NCBI GenBank assembly: GCA_949130485.1
Contig: OX422197.1
Coordinates: forward strand, 7,310,991-7,374,990
From: Agelas oroides
Taxonomy: Eukaryota > Porifera > Demospongiae > Agelasida > Agelasidae
Direction of reading: 5' to 3'
DNA length: 64,000 nt
The position numbers and the translations under genes are program-made. The notes below the pieces were generated by a model, which did not search any database, was not told the DNA's origin, and saw nothing but the letters and a program-made list of their open reading frames with translations. Shown here in pieces: positions 20,001 to 29,173 of the stretch. Positions within the stretch are counted from its first letter, which is position 1. Each line of letters opens with the position of its first letter.

Positions 20001-23000
20001 AGCTATGTTCCTAGTCTTTGACCATGTCCCTAATCTTGTCCCTAACCTTGTACACAACCATTGCCTGTGGTACATGTAACTAAACACTGGGCCTAGTTCG
20101 CAGGCTCTCCCCATGCACAAACAACTGCAAGCGATGGAAAGCCCGGTCGGGCCTGGGAACAAGGCTAGCTACACAGTAGACATTCCCTGTCTCTCCCAGT
20201 GCCAGGGGTGTGGGCATGCGATCACCATGTTTGATCATGTCGGCAGCAACCCAGGAACAGTTAGTCCTGGGAGCCAATCGACACAAATGGTGCAGGGAGC
20301 CTCAAAGAGACTCCTAAAGGCTACTCGCCTGCAACTCCAGGGGATATGTGTCGTTGCTTTCTCAAGGCATACCACCACTCAAGACATATGCAAATGGCAG
20401 CAGTACATGGGAAGAAAGTCCACACAAGCAGTGCAACATTTACAAAATGTCCCCCACCTTTGCAGCATCCACGAACTTCTGGAGGTTGTTTCCACTCCTG
20501 TGCACAGAGTGGCCGGTGGTGAGCGCGGAGATAGCCTTGTCACACTGGTCTAGCAGGGTTGGACAGGTGGAGGGGGTCAGGCCGGCAATGGCAAAGAAAT
20601 CAAAGATGAAACTAAGTGGAGAGGAGAAGAGGAGGAGAAGAGATGGTATTAACTTTAGTAGCACCGGGAATCCAGTGATAGGTTGGACACTACTTCATAA
20701 CATTCTGTTGTGTAACTGAAATTCCTAGAAAAATAGTATTGGAGTTATCTTCTCATTTCAATTTAATCCTCAGTTTGTCGACTTTCCAATTTGTCAATTT
20801 ACACGGTCAAAGTGGGAAGCTGAAAATATGGCCAAGCTAGTGGGATTTTAAATTAACCTGTCTGTACATCTCTCAAGTATGAAAGAAGCTCATACAGTTC
20901 AACGTACAGGCCAGGTTTGACTGTACATCTCTCAGGTATGAAAGAAGCTCATACAGTTCAACGTACAGGCCAGGTTTGACTGTACATCTCTCAAGTATAA
21001 AAGCAGCTCGTACAGTTCAACGTACAGGCCAGGTTTGACTGTACATCTCTCAAGTATGAAAGAAGCTCATACAGTTCAACGTACAGGCCAGGTTTGACCA
21101 TCTCCTTTTTGCTTGCACCCTCAAACTCAACGGTATCCAACGCGTCCTCAACCGCCAGGAAGAACTCTATATAGGAGTTGAAGTGACGACAACCATAATT
21201 CTGGTCACAGGTTTGTGAGTAGCCCCATTCCCAGGCCTTCTCTGGGTCGAGTTTTTCATTGCTTGCCATTTTTGCAAGTGACCAAAACTGGAGCCAGGGA
21301 AGGCCTTGGGAATGAGGCTACTCACAAACCTGGAGCCAGGGAATGAGGCTAGTTTGTGAGAGCAACTTTACAAGTCGTAGAACATACCATGGAATTCTAC
21401 AAGACCCAAAGAATATAGCCATTAATACCACCCTTCATACTCATATTACATACGTTTTAAGTTTACGAGATCTTGAATATCATCCCCAGAAGCATCATCT
21501 AGATACCAAGAGGGTAGAAAGTTGTAGTGACATTGATAAAGGTGGGCTGCTCTAATTCACCGCTGTAACACAAAGTGTCAACGTGCTAGGGACATTTTCT
21601 ACCTTCGTCCAGGGTGCTCTGTTCTGTTTTCTTTGCTGTCAAGAGATGATGAATGTCGGCGATGCAGTGGGCAATGTCTGTTGAGGTCAGATCAAAGGAG
21701 GCGGAGTCCTCACACACTCTCTCCTGAGGAACAGGGGGTTCACACTATACCACAGTACATGCATAGTATTGGGTAGTCTCACAAGCCACACCCACTTTTG
21801 CAAAAAAGGGAAGGGCCTAGTGAATTGTGTATTCAAGCTGTGTCCCACTGGAATGCAATTAGCTGGATGTTACAACCAGATTTCAAATACTGCACTTTTG
21901 AAATACCTGTTGTGAATTGATACACTTCCTGAGAAGCAACTCCTGCCATAGCGAGAAAGACGTCCTGCCTCTCTGTCAATGTTTTTCAAAATCGTTATCG
22001 CTACTGAAATGGTAATGTAGTGTGTCGTGTGACAAAATACTGCAATGTGATTGGACCGCATGGTACAGCTTGTACACACATTTCGCAAGACCCTTCCTTT
22101 TTCTTTACAGAAGTGGGTCTGACTCATGAGACTTAAGTATAGGGCACCATAGTGACTGAGTTGCACACTATAGTATATATACTGAGTTACAAAGTATGGT
22201 AGACTTCAGTACATGTACACTGCTGAGTTAAACATTACAGGACATTGCACTCGGGAGCATGTCTTCTAGGGAGGATGGATTGTAAGCAAAGCTAGGCATC
22301 AAATGATTGTAGCCTCATTCCCAGGCTCTCCCCCTTCTTAGCGGGAAGAGCCTTGGAACGAGGCTAAATTAATGATTGCATGTGAGAGTTCCACTGTTAT
22401 CAACTCTTTGCCGACATTTGGACTGAATGCTTCAGTTGCAATTGGATGTTTTGATCAGCTATACACTTACAATGTTGTGTGCCTCATCAAGAATCACCAC
22501 TGCCCCTTGGATATCAATTCCATGCATCTGACGGGTCTATGAAATGTAAACAAAGTGAACTATCAGAACAAACACTAATGTCACATGACCACAATATTAC
22601 AATGAGATTAAGGTATGCACTTGGTCTATCAATCACTCCAGGCTGAATCAGATACTTAACACCAGTCTGGGAACGAGGGCTATACCCACCGTCTTTTCCC
22701 CACAGAGCAAGCTACCACTGGGGTATATAATTTTCATCCTTCGTTTTCAACACACCTTGATATCTAGAATGTAGTTGTAGGGCATGAAGATCACGTCAGC
22801 ATCAGACTTCAACTCACGAGCCAGGTAGTAGGGACACATTCTACAGGTTGCAAATGATATTATACTGTGTTGTGACACTGTGTGACACCATGTAACACTG
22901 TGTGACACTGATAAACTGGACTATATTCTATTAGAACAATGATCACCCTGCCACTTATCATCTAGCACCATAACGACTTGTAACATCATGTAACACAATA

Positions 23001-25077
23001 CGACTTCAAGTCAGTGCATTGATCATTCACATTAGCTAGCTTTCACAATTTTCATAGCTAGATTGAAAAGAAGGTACCTTTGTCTGCTACCAGCAAGAAC
23101 CAAGTCTTCAATGTCCATTACACTCTCGGTGGTCCTCAGCTGTTTCGCTGCAGGCAGAAACCACCAGAGCAAGATAGAGACAACCTTCACAAGCTGTACC
23201 ACTCTGTGATGTCAGTAAATAATTTGAGCAGATACACTGTAGTATAATTATGTAGTACCATTCACGTTGGCGTAGTAGCCACAGGAATGGCTCTGAACTT
23301 TGGCTCGACACAAATGTACCTGGATTGATGAAGTCACGGTTGAGTCATCAACTACTGCTGGTAATCAGAGCTAGCTAGAGAGTGAGGTTAGTACAAGGCC
23401 CTGTCCCAGCTTGGAGTATGTACTGCAAGATGGGAGGGGGGGAGGGGGTAGGACTGAAATACTCACCTTCTCTGAGTTGGACTCCTTCTTTGAAACTTCG
23501 GGATGAATGCACAGCTGCTCCCGTGAGCCAATGATAGCTACTCTTGGCCTGCAGGAGGATGAGACGTGGTACCTCAGTGAAAGTCTATCAAGCTAAACCA
23601 TCTCTCACCCTTGAGGTGGGTGAGGGCTTGTCTAGCTTGATAGACTGACACACTCCGTAATGATAAGATATAAAATCAACCAGAGAGTGCCAGCTAGCTC
23701 AAACCCAGGCTTTCTGATTTTGTCTCGCAGCTTTTGAAAAACTTTGTTCTCCAAAGCTGTGAGACAAAATCTATAACGAAAAGCCTGGGTTCAAGGCTAG
23801 GTATGGGTAGTCTCGGTCCCAGACAACCCCAGTGCAGATTGCCTTCAGTATCGCGTGCGGGGAATACTGGAAGCGATATATGTGCCGAATGAGGTCTGGG
23901 GACAACACTAAGGTATGGGCTGATCTAATGCTTATTATCTAGAAACTACACAAAGTCTACCAGAGGGCTAGGTTTTACAGAAGAATAAAACTGTCTTTCC
24001 TCCCACAAGGTCTGAAAGCTGTCTTAGTAAGAGGGTGAGAGGAGGTGGAGCTTGTTGGACCTGTATCTAGTGTTCTTGAGCTCATGGATGACTTGAGACA
24101 GCTGTGAATGTGTCCGTGAGGCATAGATTATCCTGGGAATGTTAGTAGGACGACCTGAACAAACAAACAAACAAACAAACAAACAAACAAAAATAAACAA
24201 GCAAACAAGAAGTAGAAAATATTCTGAAGGTCAAAAGCACATCTAATTTTCTAATTCAGAGACGTTTACTCTTTACCGGAAGGATTGATGTCCCACATGT
24301 TGTCACCTTCCATCTCCTCCTCATCATCTAGCTGCTGTCCACGTATGAGGCTCTCCCTCCATGCCAGCGTAGCACACAGGAGGCATAGCGTCTTTCCTGT
24401 ACCAGTGGGAGACTCTAAGATTGCATTGGTACCCTGCAAGAAGGAGCACAAACAGTTTGAAGCTCGATCAGGCTTAGGCATTTACGGGAAAAGGCTTATG
24501 TCGGTACCCAAGATATCTTGAGGCATTGTACCCTTCTCAGTTGTATTCTGTCACACTGACAGAACTGGGTGCATGCATTTATAACAGATCACAGTGTCAT
24601 ATTTAGAGGCAAAACACACAGCTTTAATATGTACAAGCACATCTCACTGCAGCTCTACCAATGTTCCTACAAGTAGCACTCCTCTCTTGTCCTCAGCAGC
24701 CTTCCATAAAATGTGAAAGCATGTTCCACACATCTCCAATGTTATTATGCGGTGACACATATCCCAGCAGTGTACATGAAAGTATGGCAGCTGTGACCTT
24801 AAACACAATTGCACTCAGTATTCCGACTTCATGCACCATTGTTGCTATGTTACAGTAGAAAGTGTTGCAATTTAGCTACATACTGAAGTACATAAGGGTC
24901 ATTCATAAGTTGCAAGCAGGCTTGCTGAATAGTCTCGTGCGGAGTGGGTCGGGGCACGAGACTAGCTTGCTGTACCTTCTGAAGGCACTGCAAGACCTTC
25001 TCCATGTAGGCCAGCTGACAGGGGTAGGGGGTGAATGGGAATTCCACCTGCACGTCGCTGATTGTGTGCGTTTCCAT
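14066..25077 (-). CDS. RTEL1: regulator of telomere elongation helicase 1 (RTEL1), complete, 30 exons, 991 aa
   Basis: Exons 5' to 3': 24976-25077, 24277-24433, 24061-24154, 23467-23548, 23259-23319, 23078-23147, 22756-22840, 22471-22536, 21603-21723, 21085-21166, 20458-20611, 19405-19543, 19175-19307, 18827-18940, 18704-18738, 18365-18450, 18118-18195, 17618-17695, 17327-17413, 17051-17101, 16869-16984, 16518-16641, 15980-16154, 15691-15770, 15518-15580, 15338-15457, 15096-15212, 14928-15003, 14684-14782, 14066-14196. They sum to 992 codons with every phase joining. It is a 5'-3' XPD-family Fe-S helicase that dismantles T-loops and D-loops in the nucleus. Seen: Walker A SPTGTGKT with K48; candidate Fe-S cysteines C131, C149, C158, C191; DEAH box 234-237; motif VI around 643-652; one harmonin-N-like domain at about 852-945. 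The tail is short and basic. I see no second harmonin domain, PIP box or C-terminal RING of the long vertebrate form. One intron appears to be GC-AG. Confidence 0.95.
15801..15884. repeat. perfect-type hairpin in an RTEL1 intron
   Basis: TGTAACC at 15801 pairs with GGTTACA ending at 15884, and the centre holds ATCATCTTGATGT inverted copies. It is MITE-sized and non-coding. Confidence 0.75.
16236..16401. mobile_element. foldback element in an RTEL1 intron
   Basis: The arms carry ATGAAGAGGAAGGTTATCTG and its complement, with an inner pair around GACATTTCGACTGAATGC. A related element sits at 30145-30302 in the MFS-A intron, and a fragment at about 22410-22440. Confidence 0.75.
18739..18826 (-). 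other. GC-AG intron of RTEL1
   Basis: On the minus strand the donor reads AACAG followed by GCAAGC and the acceptor is TTCAG. With this choice the phases join and the protein reads [18 protein letters not shown], which fits the RTEL1 family. No GT donor in this position keeps the frame. Confidence 0.7.
20863..21098 (-). repeat. 59-bp tandem repeat (4 copies) that duplicates an RTEL1 5' splice site
   Basis: Copies start at 20863, 20922, 20981 and 21040. The last copy overlaps the final 14 bases of the RTEL1 exon 21085-21166. Every copy contains, on the minus strand, GTCAAACCTGGCCT followed by GTAC, the native exon/donor junction. Three extra donors therefore lie downstream of the real one. 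Confidence 0.95.
21210..21330. mobile_element. MITE-like foldback, GTTCCCAGGC family, in an RTEL1 intron
   Basis: Ends read GGTTTGTGAGTAGCC and the complement ending at 21330, enclosing CATTCCCAGGCC and its partner GGCCTTGGGAATG. Confidence 0.75.
22312..22368. mobile_element. short hairpin MITE, GTTCCCAGGC family
   Basis: TAGCCTCATTCCCAGGCTCT pairs with AGAGCCTTGGAACGAGGCTA across a short loop, inside an RTEL1 intron. Confidence 0.8.
23583..23646. mobile_element. short hairpin element
   Basis: GTCTATCAAGCTAAACCATC pairs with the sequence ending CTAGCTTGATAGACT. It belongs to the same family as the longer foldback at 30726-30986. Confidence 0.75.
23701..23795. repeat. hairpin in an RTEL1 intron
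   Basis: AACCCAGGCTTT at the left end pairs with AAAGCCTGGGTT at the right end, with further pairing of GATTTTGTCTC and GAGACAAAATC. Confidence 0.75.
24159..24200. repeat. (AAAC)n microsatellite
   Basis: Eight or nine AAAC units lie just upstream of the RTEL1 exon 24061-24154 on the coding strand, so the transcript reads GTTT repeats close to the acceptor. Confidence 0.9.
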
Positions 25078-27159
25078 CCTCAAACAAACTTCGCTCTCCT
25101 GTCCTATCCTCTAATCTAATCGGAGAGCACCACGACTTCGCGGCACTTCGGTACTCCGAGCTCGAGCGCGAGCCAACCAATAAATATTTTTCTGCTGAAA
25201 TCATTTCCTGTGTTGTTGGGCCAAAAGTGGGCCCCGGGCGCACTTTTCTCTGGTCTCGTCCGGGTCCCCTGGTCTCATGCATGCTCTGCCCGCGCGCACT
25301 TGGGTCCCCCCAAATTGTGGTGGAGGACTGGGTACGAGGCTATTTGTTGGGTGCTTGTACCATAGATGATATAGTACTGTATTACTATGCTTGTACATAT
25401 CAGTGGGATGCAAAAATTTTGCTTTACGAAGTGGCTAGAGAGCCGGTAGTGGAAATTAAATTCTAGGGTCGATAACTTCTGATAGCAAACTCCAATTTTA
25501 ATGAAACTAGTATCAGTAGATAGAGCTTTAAAAGAGCTACAAAATGACACCCTTTTCGTTAGGCTGTGCCTTATATTGTTGTAAATACAAATACAAACGC
25601 TTAAAGAACCGGTACCGGTACTTTAAGATTATGCGAAGTGAATTCTACTAGGTACGGCGGCTGTACTAGACAGCTTGCTGGAAAAAAGGATATCATTTTG
25701 TAGCTCTTTTAAAGCTCTATCTGCTGATACTATTTTCATGAAAATTGGAGTTTGCTATCAGAAGTTATCGATCCTAGAATTTAATTTCCACTACCGGCTC
25801 TCTAGCCACTTCGTTTGCCTTATTAAGCACACTTTTTGGACAGAGTAAATTCACTGATGTCAGGGGCTTGTCGAGGTAGTTCACCCTTGCTGAGAAGTCA
25901 GTAAACTAATGGGTTTGAGAGATTATCTAGACGGTAGTAAGTTTGCTCTAGCCCTCCACTCAGCTTTTCATCTCTTAAAAGCACCTGGAAAAGTAGGAGT
26001 GTATTTATAGAAAAAAGGAAAGGTCCTCAATTAATTAGTGGACAGAGAGTGGACACCATAGAGTAGACATGCCCCACCTCTAGGTCACTAGGTAGCTTAT
26101 TGCCATGCTCTGGTGCCCAGGTCCAACTTTATGGCAGGTTGTGCCAGGGTAGCTCATTCTAGAAACTTCTTAGTAAGGTAGCTAGGTAGTGCACCCAGGA
26201 CAATAGCCTCTCGTGCACTGTTTGGAAATGTCACGGCAGAAACAATCCCTTGCCAGACCTGAGCCTAACTTCATTAAAAGCTTAGTAATTTGAGAGCTCC
26301 CATTACCCTTGGACAAGCTCTGCAGACCACAGTGAATACTTATGATAGACCGCAGGAAGAACTTATGAGACCCAGTGTTTACTACTAGAAGTACGTATAG
26401 CTAATTAAACCACAAACACTTGGCAGCTTGTCTTCCTTTCTGTGACACTAACCTCACCTTTCCACCATTCAGTTTTGCATCACTTCAGTGCACACGGTGT
26501 AAGTGATCAAAAACTAGCTGGATAGTGGGAAGGCCTGCATGGGCTCTGTTGTACAATTCTTTCATTTGGCTTCACTGTTTGTGAAAGGACAGGGTATAGG
26601 TTGTGGTGCAAGGTCATTAGCAGCTGTAATGTCTATATCACCTGTTGTGCTTGGACACCAACCTGCAAAGCTCTGTATACACTCTGGAGTCTGCGGTGTT
26701 ACTTACTTTCTTTCTTCTAACAACTTTCTTTGCAAATCAGGGCCACTTTAGTTAAATCAGTCTATTTTTCAGTCTCCATTTGGGTATGTTTCTGGCATCT
26801 CTGCCACACCAAGACATGATCATCCAGGGGCCAGATATGCTCGATCATAGCATCACAAATCTCTTCATGCAATGCTGATTACTGCAGGTCTTCTGACTAA
26901 CTGGAGACTAAGATTTGTTTGGTTACTAGCTACAGTGCATTCCTACAGTAAATGCTGTGATTGTAATAATAGTCAGTAGGGTGGGGCTGATGAATTTGAC
27001 TCAAGTAGCTATCAATCAGCTCCCCTTTCCAGCATAAGAAGGATAGTCATGCAAGTCAGTCCTTGAGTTCTGAATTTCAATATACAGCTGTAGAAATATA
27101 TAATTGTACCATAATTATTGTCAGAGCAGAAACAGTACATACAGAAAAGAATTGTTTTG
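25078..27159. other. intergenic, RTEL1 5' flank to terpene synthase 3' flank
   Basis: The first 250 bases upstream of the RTEL1 start are relatively GC-rich and probably hold its promoter. The foldback at 25427-25816 follows. I recognise no gene between 25820 and 27159; the open frame at 26539-26751 has no known domain. Confidence 0.55.
25427..25816. mobile_element. foldback element with about 125-bp arms
   Basis: The left arm 25427-25553 and right arm 25690-25816 are reverse complements with few mismatches (CGAAGTGGCTAGAGAGCCGG at the left end). The loop contains ACCGGTACCGGT. Confidence 0.85.
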
Positions 27160-28149
27160 CTAGTCGTATCGCCTGGAATTGCATTGCCATGGGAAAAATC
27201 CAACTGCACATACTTCTACTTCTTCCATAAGCCTTCTTGTGTCTCCATCCAGATGTAAAATATGCTTTCGGAGACATTCCGCTTTCTCATTATGGTGGTG
27301 GGCAATCTCACTGGCTGTTGCAATCTTGATAGTTTTTATGCTAATACTGTCATTCTCGGTCTGTAGGTCTTTTTTCTTACCAAGTAAATCATTAGCAAGT
27401 GAGGTCATGATTGCTGCATCATATAACAGGTCATTGCAAGCAGTAAAATGCTCTTTCATTATCCACTTATTGACAATATAAAGAGGTCCAACCAAAGCAA
27501 AAGGTACACCTCCCGAACGTTTACGAACTTCATTGCATCGATCAAGGTTCCAGCTAGATGTATCATGTTGATACACATCTGGTGCCCACTCTGTGAGTTC
27601 CATTTCTACACCGAAGCAGTAGTCAAGGAAGGTGTAATGGACAAGCTCAGCTGCTCCTCTCCTCAAATCCTCGGCTTCTCTCAGGAGCCAGCAGTAGACT
27701 TCCCTGTGAGGAACTGCAGTGGGCCAGTCATCAAGACTTCCCTGCAAGCCGCTTAGACCATGCCTACTGAGAGCTCTTTGTACAGCCCTCATTTCCGTGG
27801 AGAGTCTTGAGACATTTTCTGGAGTGTTGGAAGGCTTATCAAAGTAGTCATCAAACTCAAAAAGGAAGATACCCAAAGTTGCAGTAAATATCCACTGTCG
27901 GTCTTCTTCCTCAGTTGCATGGTACTCAACACCAATATTACTCATTTTAGCAACAAGGTCAGCGATGTTCAATTCCTCAATGTATCGAGGATTGAGTTTT
28001 AGAGCAGAGCAGTGGTTTTGCAACTTGTCTTTGAGTGACGAACTTACTGAAGAAATTCGCAATTTTGCCGAATCGAGCGCTGAGCGAGCATATCGAAGGG
28101 GGTGCTGAAGCACCAAGGACTTGATGGGAACTTCAACGAACTGAGACAT
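27160..28149 (-). CDS. class I terpene synthase (terpene cyclase), intact, 329 aa, intronless
   Basis: A single open frame without introns, starting MSQFVEVPIK; this ATG is shared with the copy at 43720. Class I terpene synthases ionise prenyl diphosphates with a Mg2+ cluster and cyclise them. Seen: the aspartate-rich motif FEFDDYFD (D100, D101, D104); an NSE-type motif NDLLGKKKD (N253, D254, G257, D261), in which the usual Ser is Gly and Glu is Asp; a candidate diphosphate sensor in VRKRSGG (R209); and a C-terminal WQCNSRRYD resembling the RY motif. Length and motif spacing fit bacterial-type and animal (octocoral and sponge) enzymes. Flanking genes are heavily intronic, so the lack of introns is notable. 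It is divergent from the MFS transporter at 29174. A TATAAAA box lies 62 bases upstream of the ATG. The product cannot be predicted from sequence. Confidence 0.88.
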   Translation of the reverse strand: MSQFVEVPIKSLVLQHPLRYARSALDSAKLRISSVSSSLKDKLQNHCSALKLNPRYIEELNIADLVAKMSNIGVEYHATEEEDRQWIFTATLGIFLFEFDDYFDKPSNTPENVSRLSTEMRAVQRALSRHGLSGLQGSLDDWPTAVPHREVYCWLLREAEDLRRGAAELVHYTFLDYCFGVEMELTEWAPDVYQHDTSSWNLDRCNEVRKRSGGVPFALVGPLYIVNKWIMKEHFTACNDLLYDAAIMTSLANDLLGKKKDLQTENDSISIKTIKIATASEIAHHHNEKAECLRKHILHLDGDTRRLMEEVEVCAVGFFPWQCNSRRYD

Positions 28150-28204
28150 GTCGTGAGTGAGCTGCAACTAAAACAGTGAAGTGAAATGTTGTGCTTACTT
28201 TCTA

Positions 28205-28211
28205 TTTTATA
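28205..28211 (-). promoter_or_regulatory. TATA box of the intact terpene synthase
   Basis: TATAAAA on the minus strand, 62 bases upstream of the ATG. The second synthase copy has TATAAAA at 43658-43664 at the same distance, in a conserved context (CTCCATGTATAAAAT). Confidence 0.65.
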
Positions 28212-28227
28212 CATGGAGCAGCTGGAT

Positions 28228-28346
28228 TAGCTGATTCTTAAGGCAGGATGCACCCATTAGCTGATTCTTAAGGCAGGATGCACCCATGCACCCATGCACC
28301 CATGCACCAATTAGCTGATTCTTAAGGCAGGATGCACCCATGCACC
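28228..28346. repeat. short tandem repeats upstream of the terpene synthase
   Basis: Three copies of AGCTGATTCTTAAGGCAGGA followed by TGCACCCA, with an inner CATGCACC run. A single related stretch (GGGTGCATCCTGC) lies at the same place upstream of the second synthase copy, so the expansion is specific to this copy. Confidence 0.8.
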
Positions 28347-28383
28347 CAGCAGGATGAAACAAAATGACAGCTGGTCGGGGTAT

Positions 28384-28640
28384 GGCACGCCGTATGTAAC
28401 AAAATTAAAAACGTCATTACGTTCGTTCCAGCCATGGACGTCACGTCTCCCTTTGTAACAAAAATAAGAAATGCACCATTACGTAACGTCATTGAGACGA
28501 ACGTAACGTCATTGAGACGAACGAACGTCATTGAGACGTAACGTAACGTCATGCATTTTTGTTTCAAAGGGCGACGTGACGTCCATGCATGCTGGAACGT
28601 AACGTAATGACGTTTTTAATTTTGTTACATACGGCGTGCC
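28384..28640. mobile_element. MITE-like foldback in the divergent promoter interval
   Basis: GGCACGCCGTATGTAACAAA at 28384 pairs with its complement ending at 28640. The arms are about 90 bp. The centre has repeats of ACGTAACGTCATTGAGACGA with many ACGTCA-type motifs. Confidence 0.85.
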
Positions 28641-28666
28641 TTACAGTGTACTTGTTGCAACTCCCT

Positions 28667-28768
28667 CATGGATGTTCTCAGGCTTTATGAGACTGGCCCA
28701 TTGTGTTTGCAAACACGATGGGCCAGTCTCAGGCAGTCTGACTAAAGCCTGAGAACATCCATGCTCAA
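28667..28768. repeat. hairpin upstream of the terpene synthase
   Basis: CATGGATGTTCTCAGGCTTT pairs with AAAGCCTGAGAACATCCATG, and an inner stem GAGACTGGCCCA pairs with TGGGCCAGTCTC. Related sequence is repeated at about 43430-43600, upstream of the second synthase. Confidence 0.85.
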
Positions 28769-29173
28769 CAAACCTAGACATGTCGTGAGTGAGCTGCAAC
28801 TAAAACAGTCGACGCGCGCTAAACAGTGAAATTTTGTGTTGGAACAATAATACTGCCAGACCACTTGTGCCGTGTAGCCGGAGACCCGGTGAAAGCGCGG
28901 CATCCCCCAACAAAATGACAAGGGGGAACATTATAGGTCCCCGCGATATCAATCGAACACCTGGCCCTCGGGGTCACTGTGGGAAAAATTTGGTCGGGGT
29001 CAAGCTACCACTAAGTGCGGTTTGTGCGAGCCTTGAAGGGTCATGGCCTATGGTTGTCTGGCGAAGCCATACCCGAGCGCGCAACCTATGGCAGCAATCT
29101 TCGAATCGTATAACGAAACTCAGTACCCCAGATTGCAGACAGACTGTGTACTTGTTGGTGACAACGTGACACC

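Larger units (their letters stand above)
28150..29173. promoter_or_regulatory. shared intergenic interval between divergent terpene synthase and MFS-A
   Basis: About 1 kb separates the two start codons. It holds the synthase TATA box, tandem repeats, one foldback element and one hairpin. The last 60 bases before the MFS-A ATG match the sequence before the MFS-B ATG (TTGGTGACA, then GTGAC). Confidence 0.6.

Noticed and set aside
28834-29169. 111-residue open frame just before MFS-A
   Set aside because: It ends at the MFS-A 5' leader and has no recognisable motif; more likely untranslated flank.
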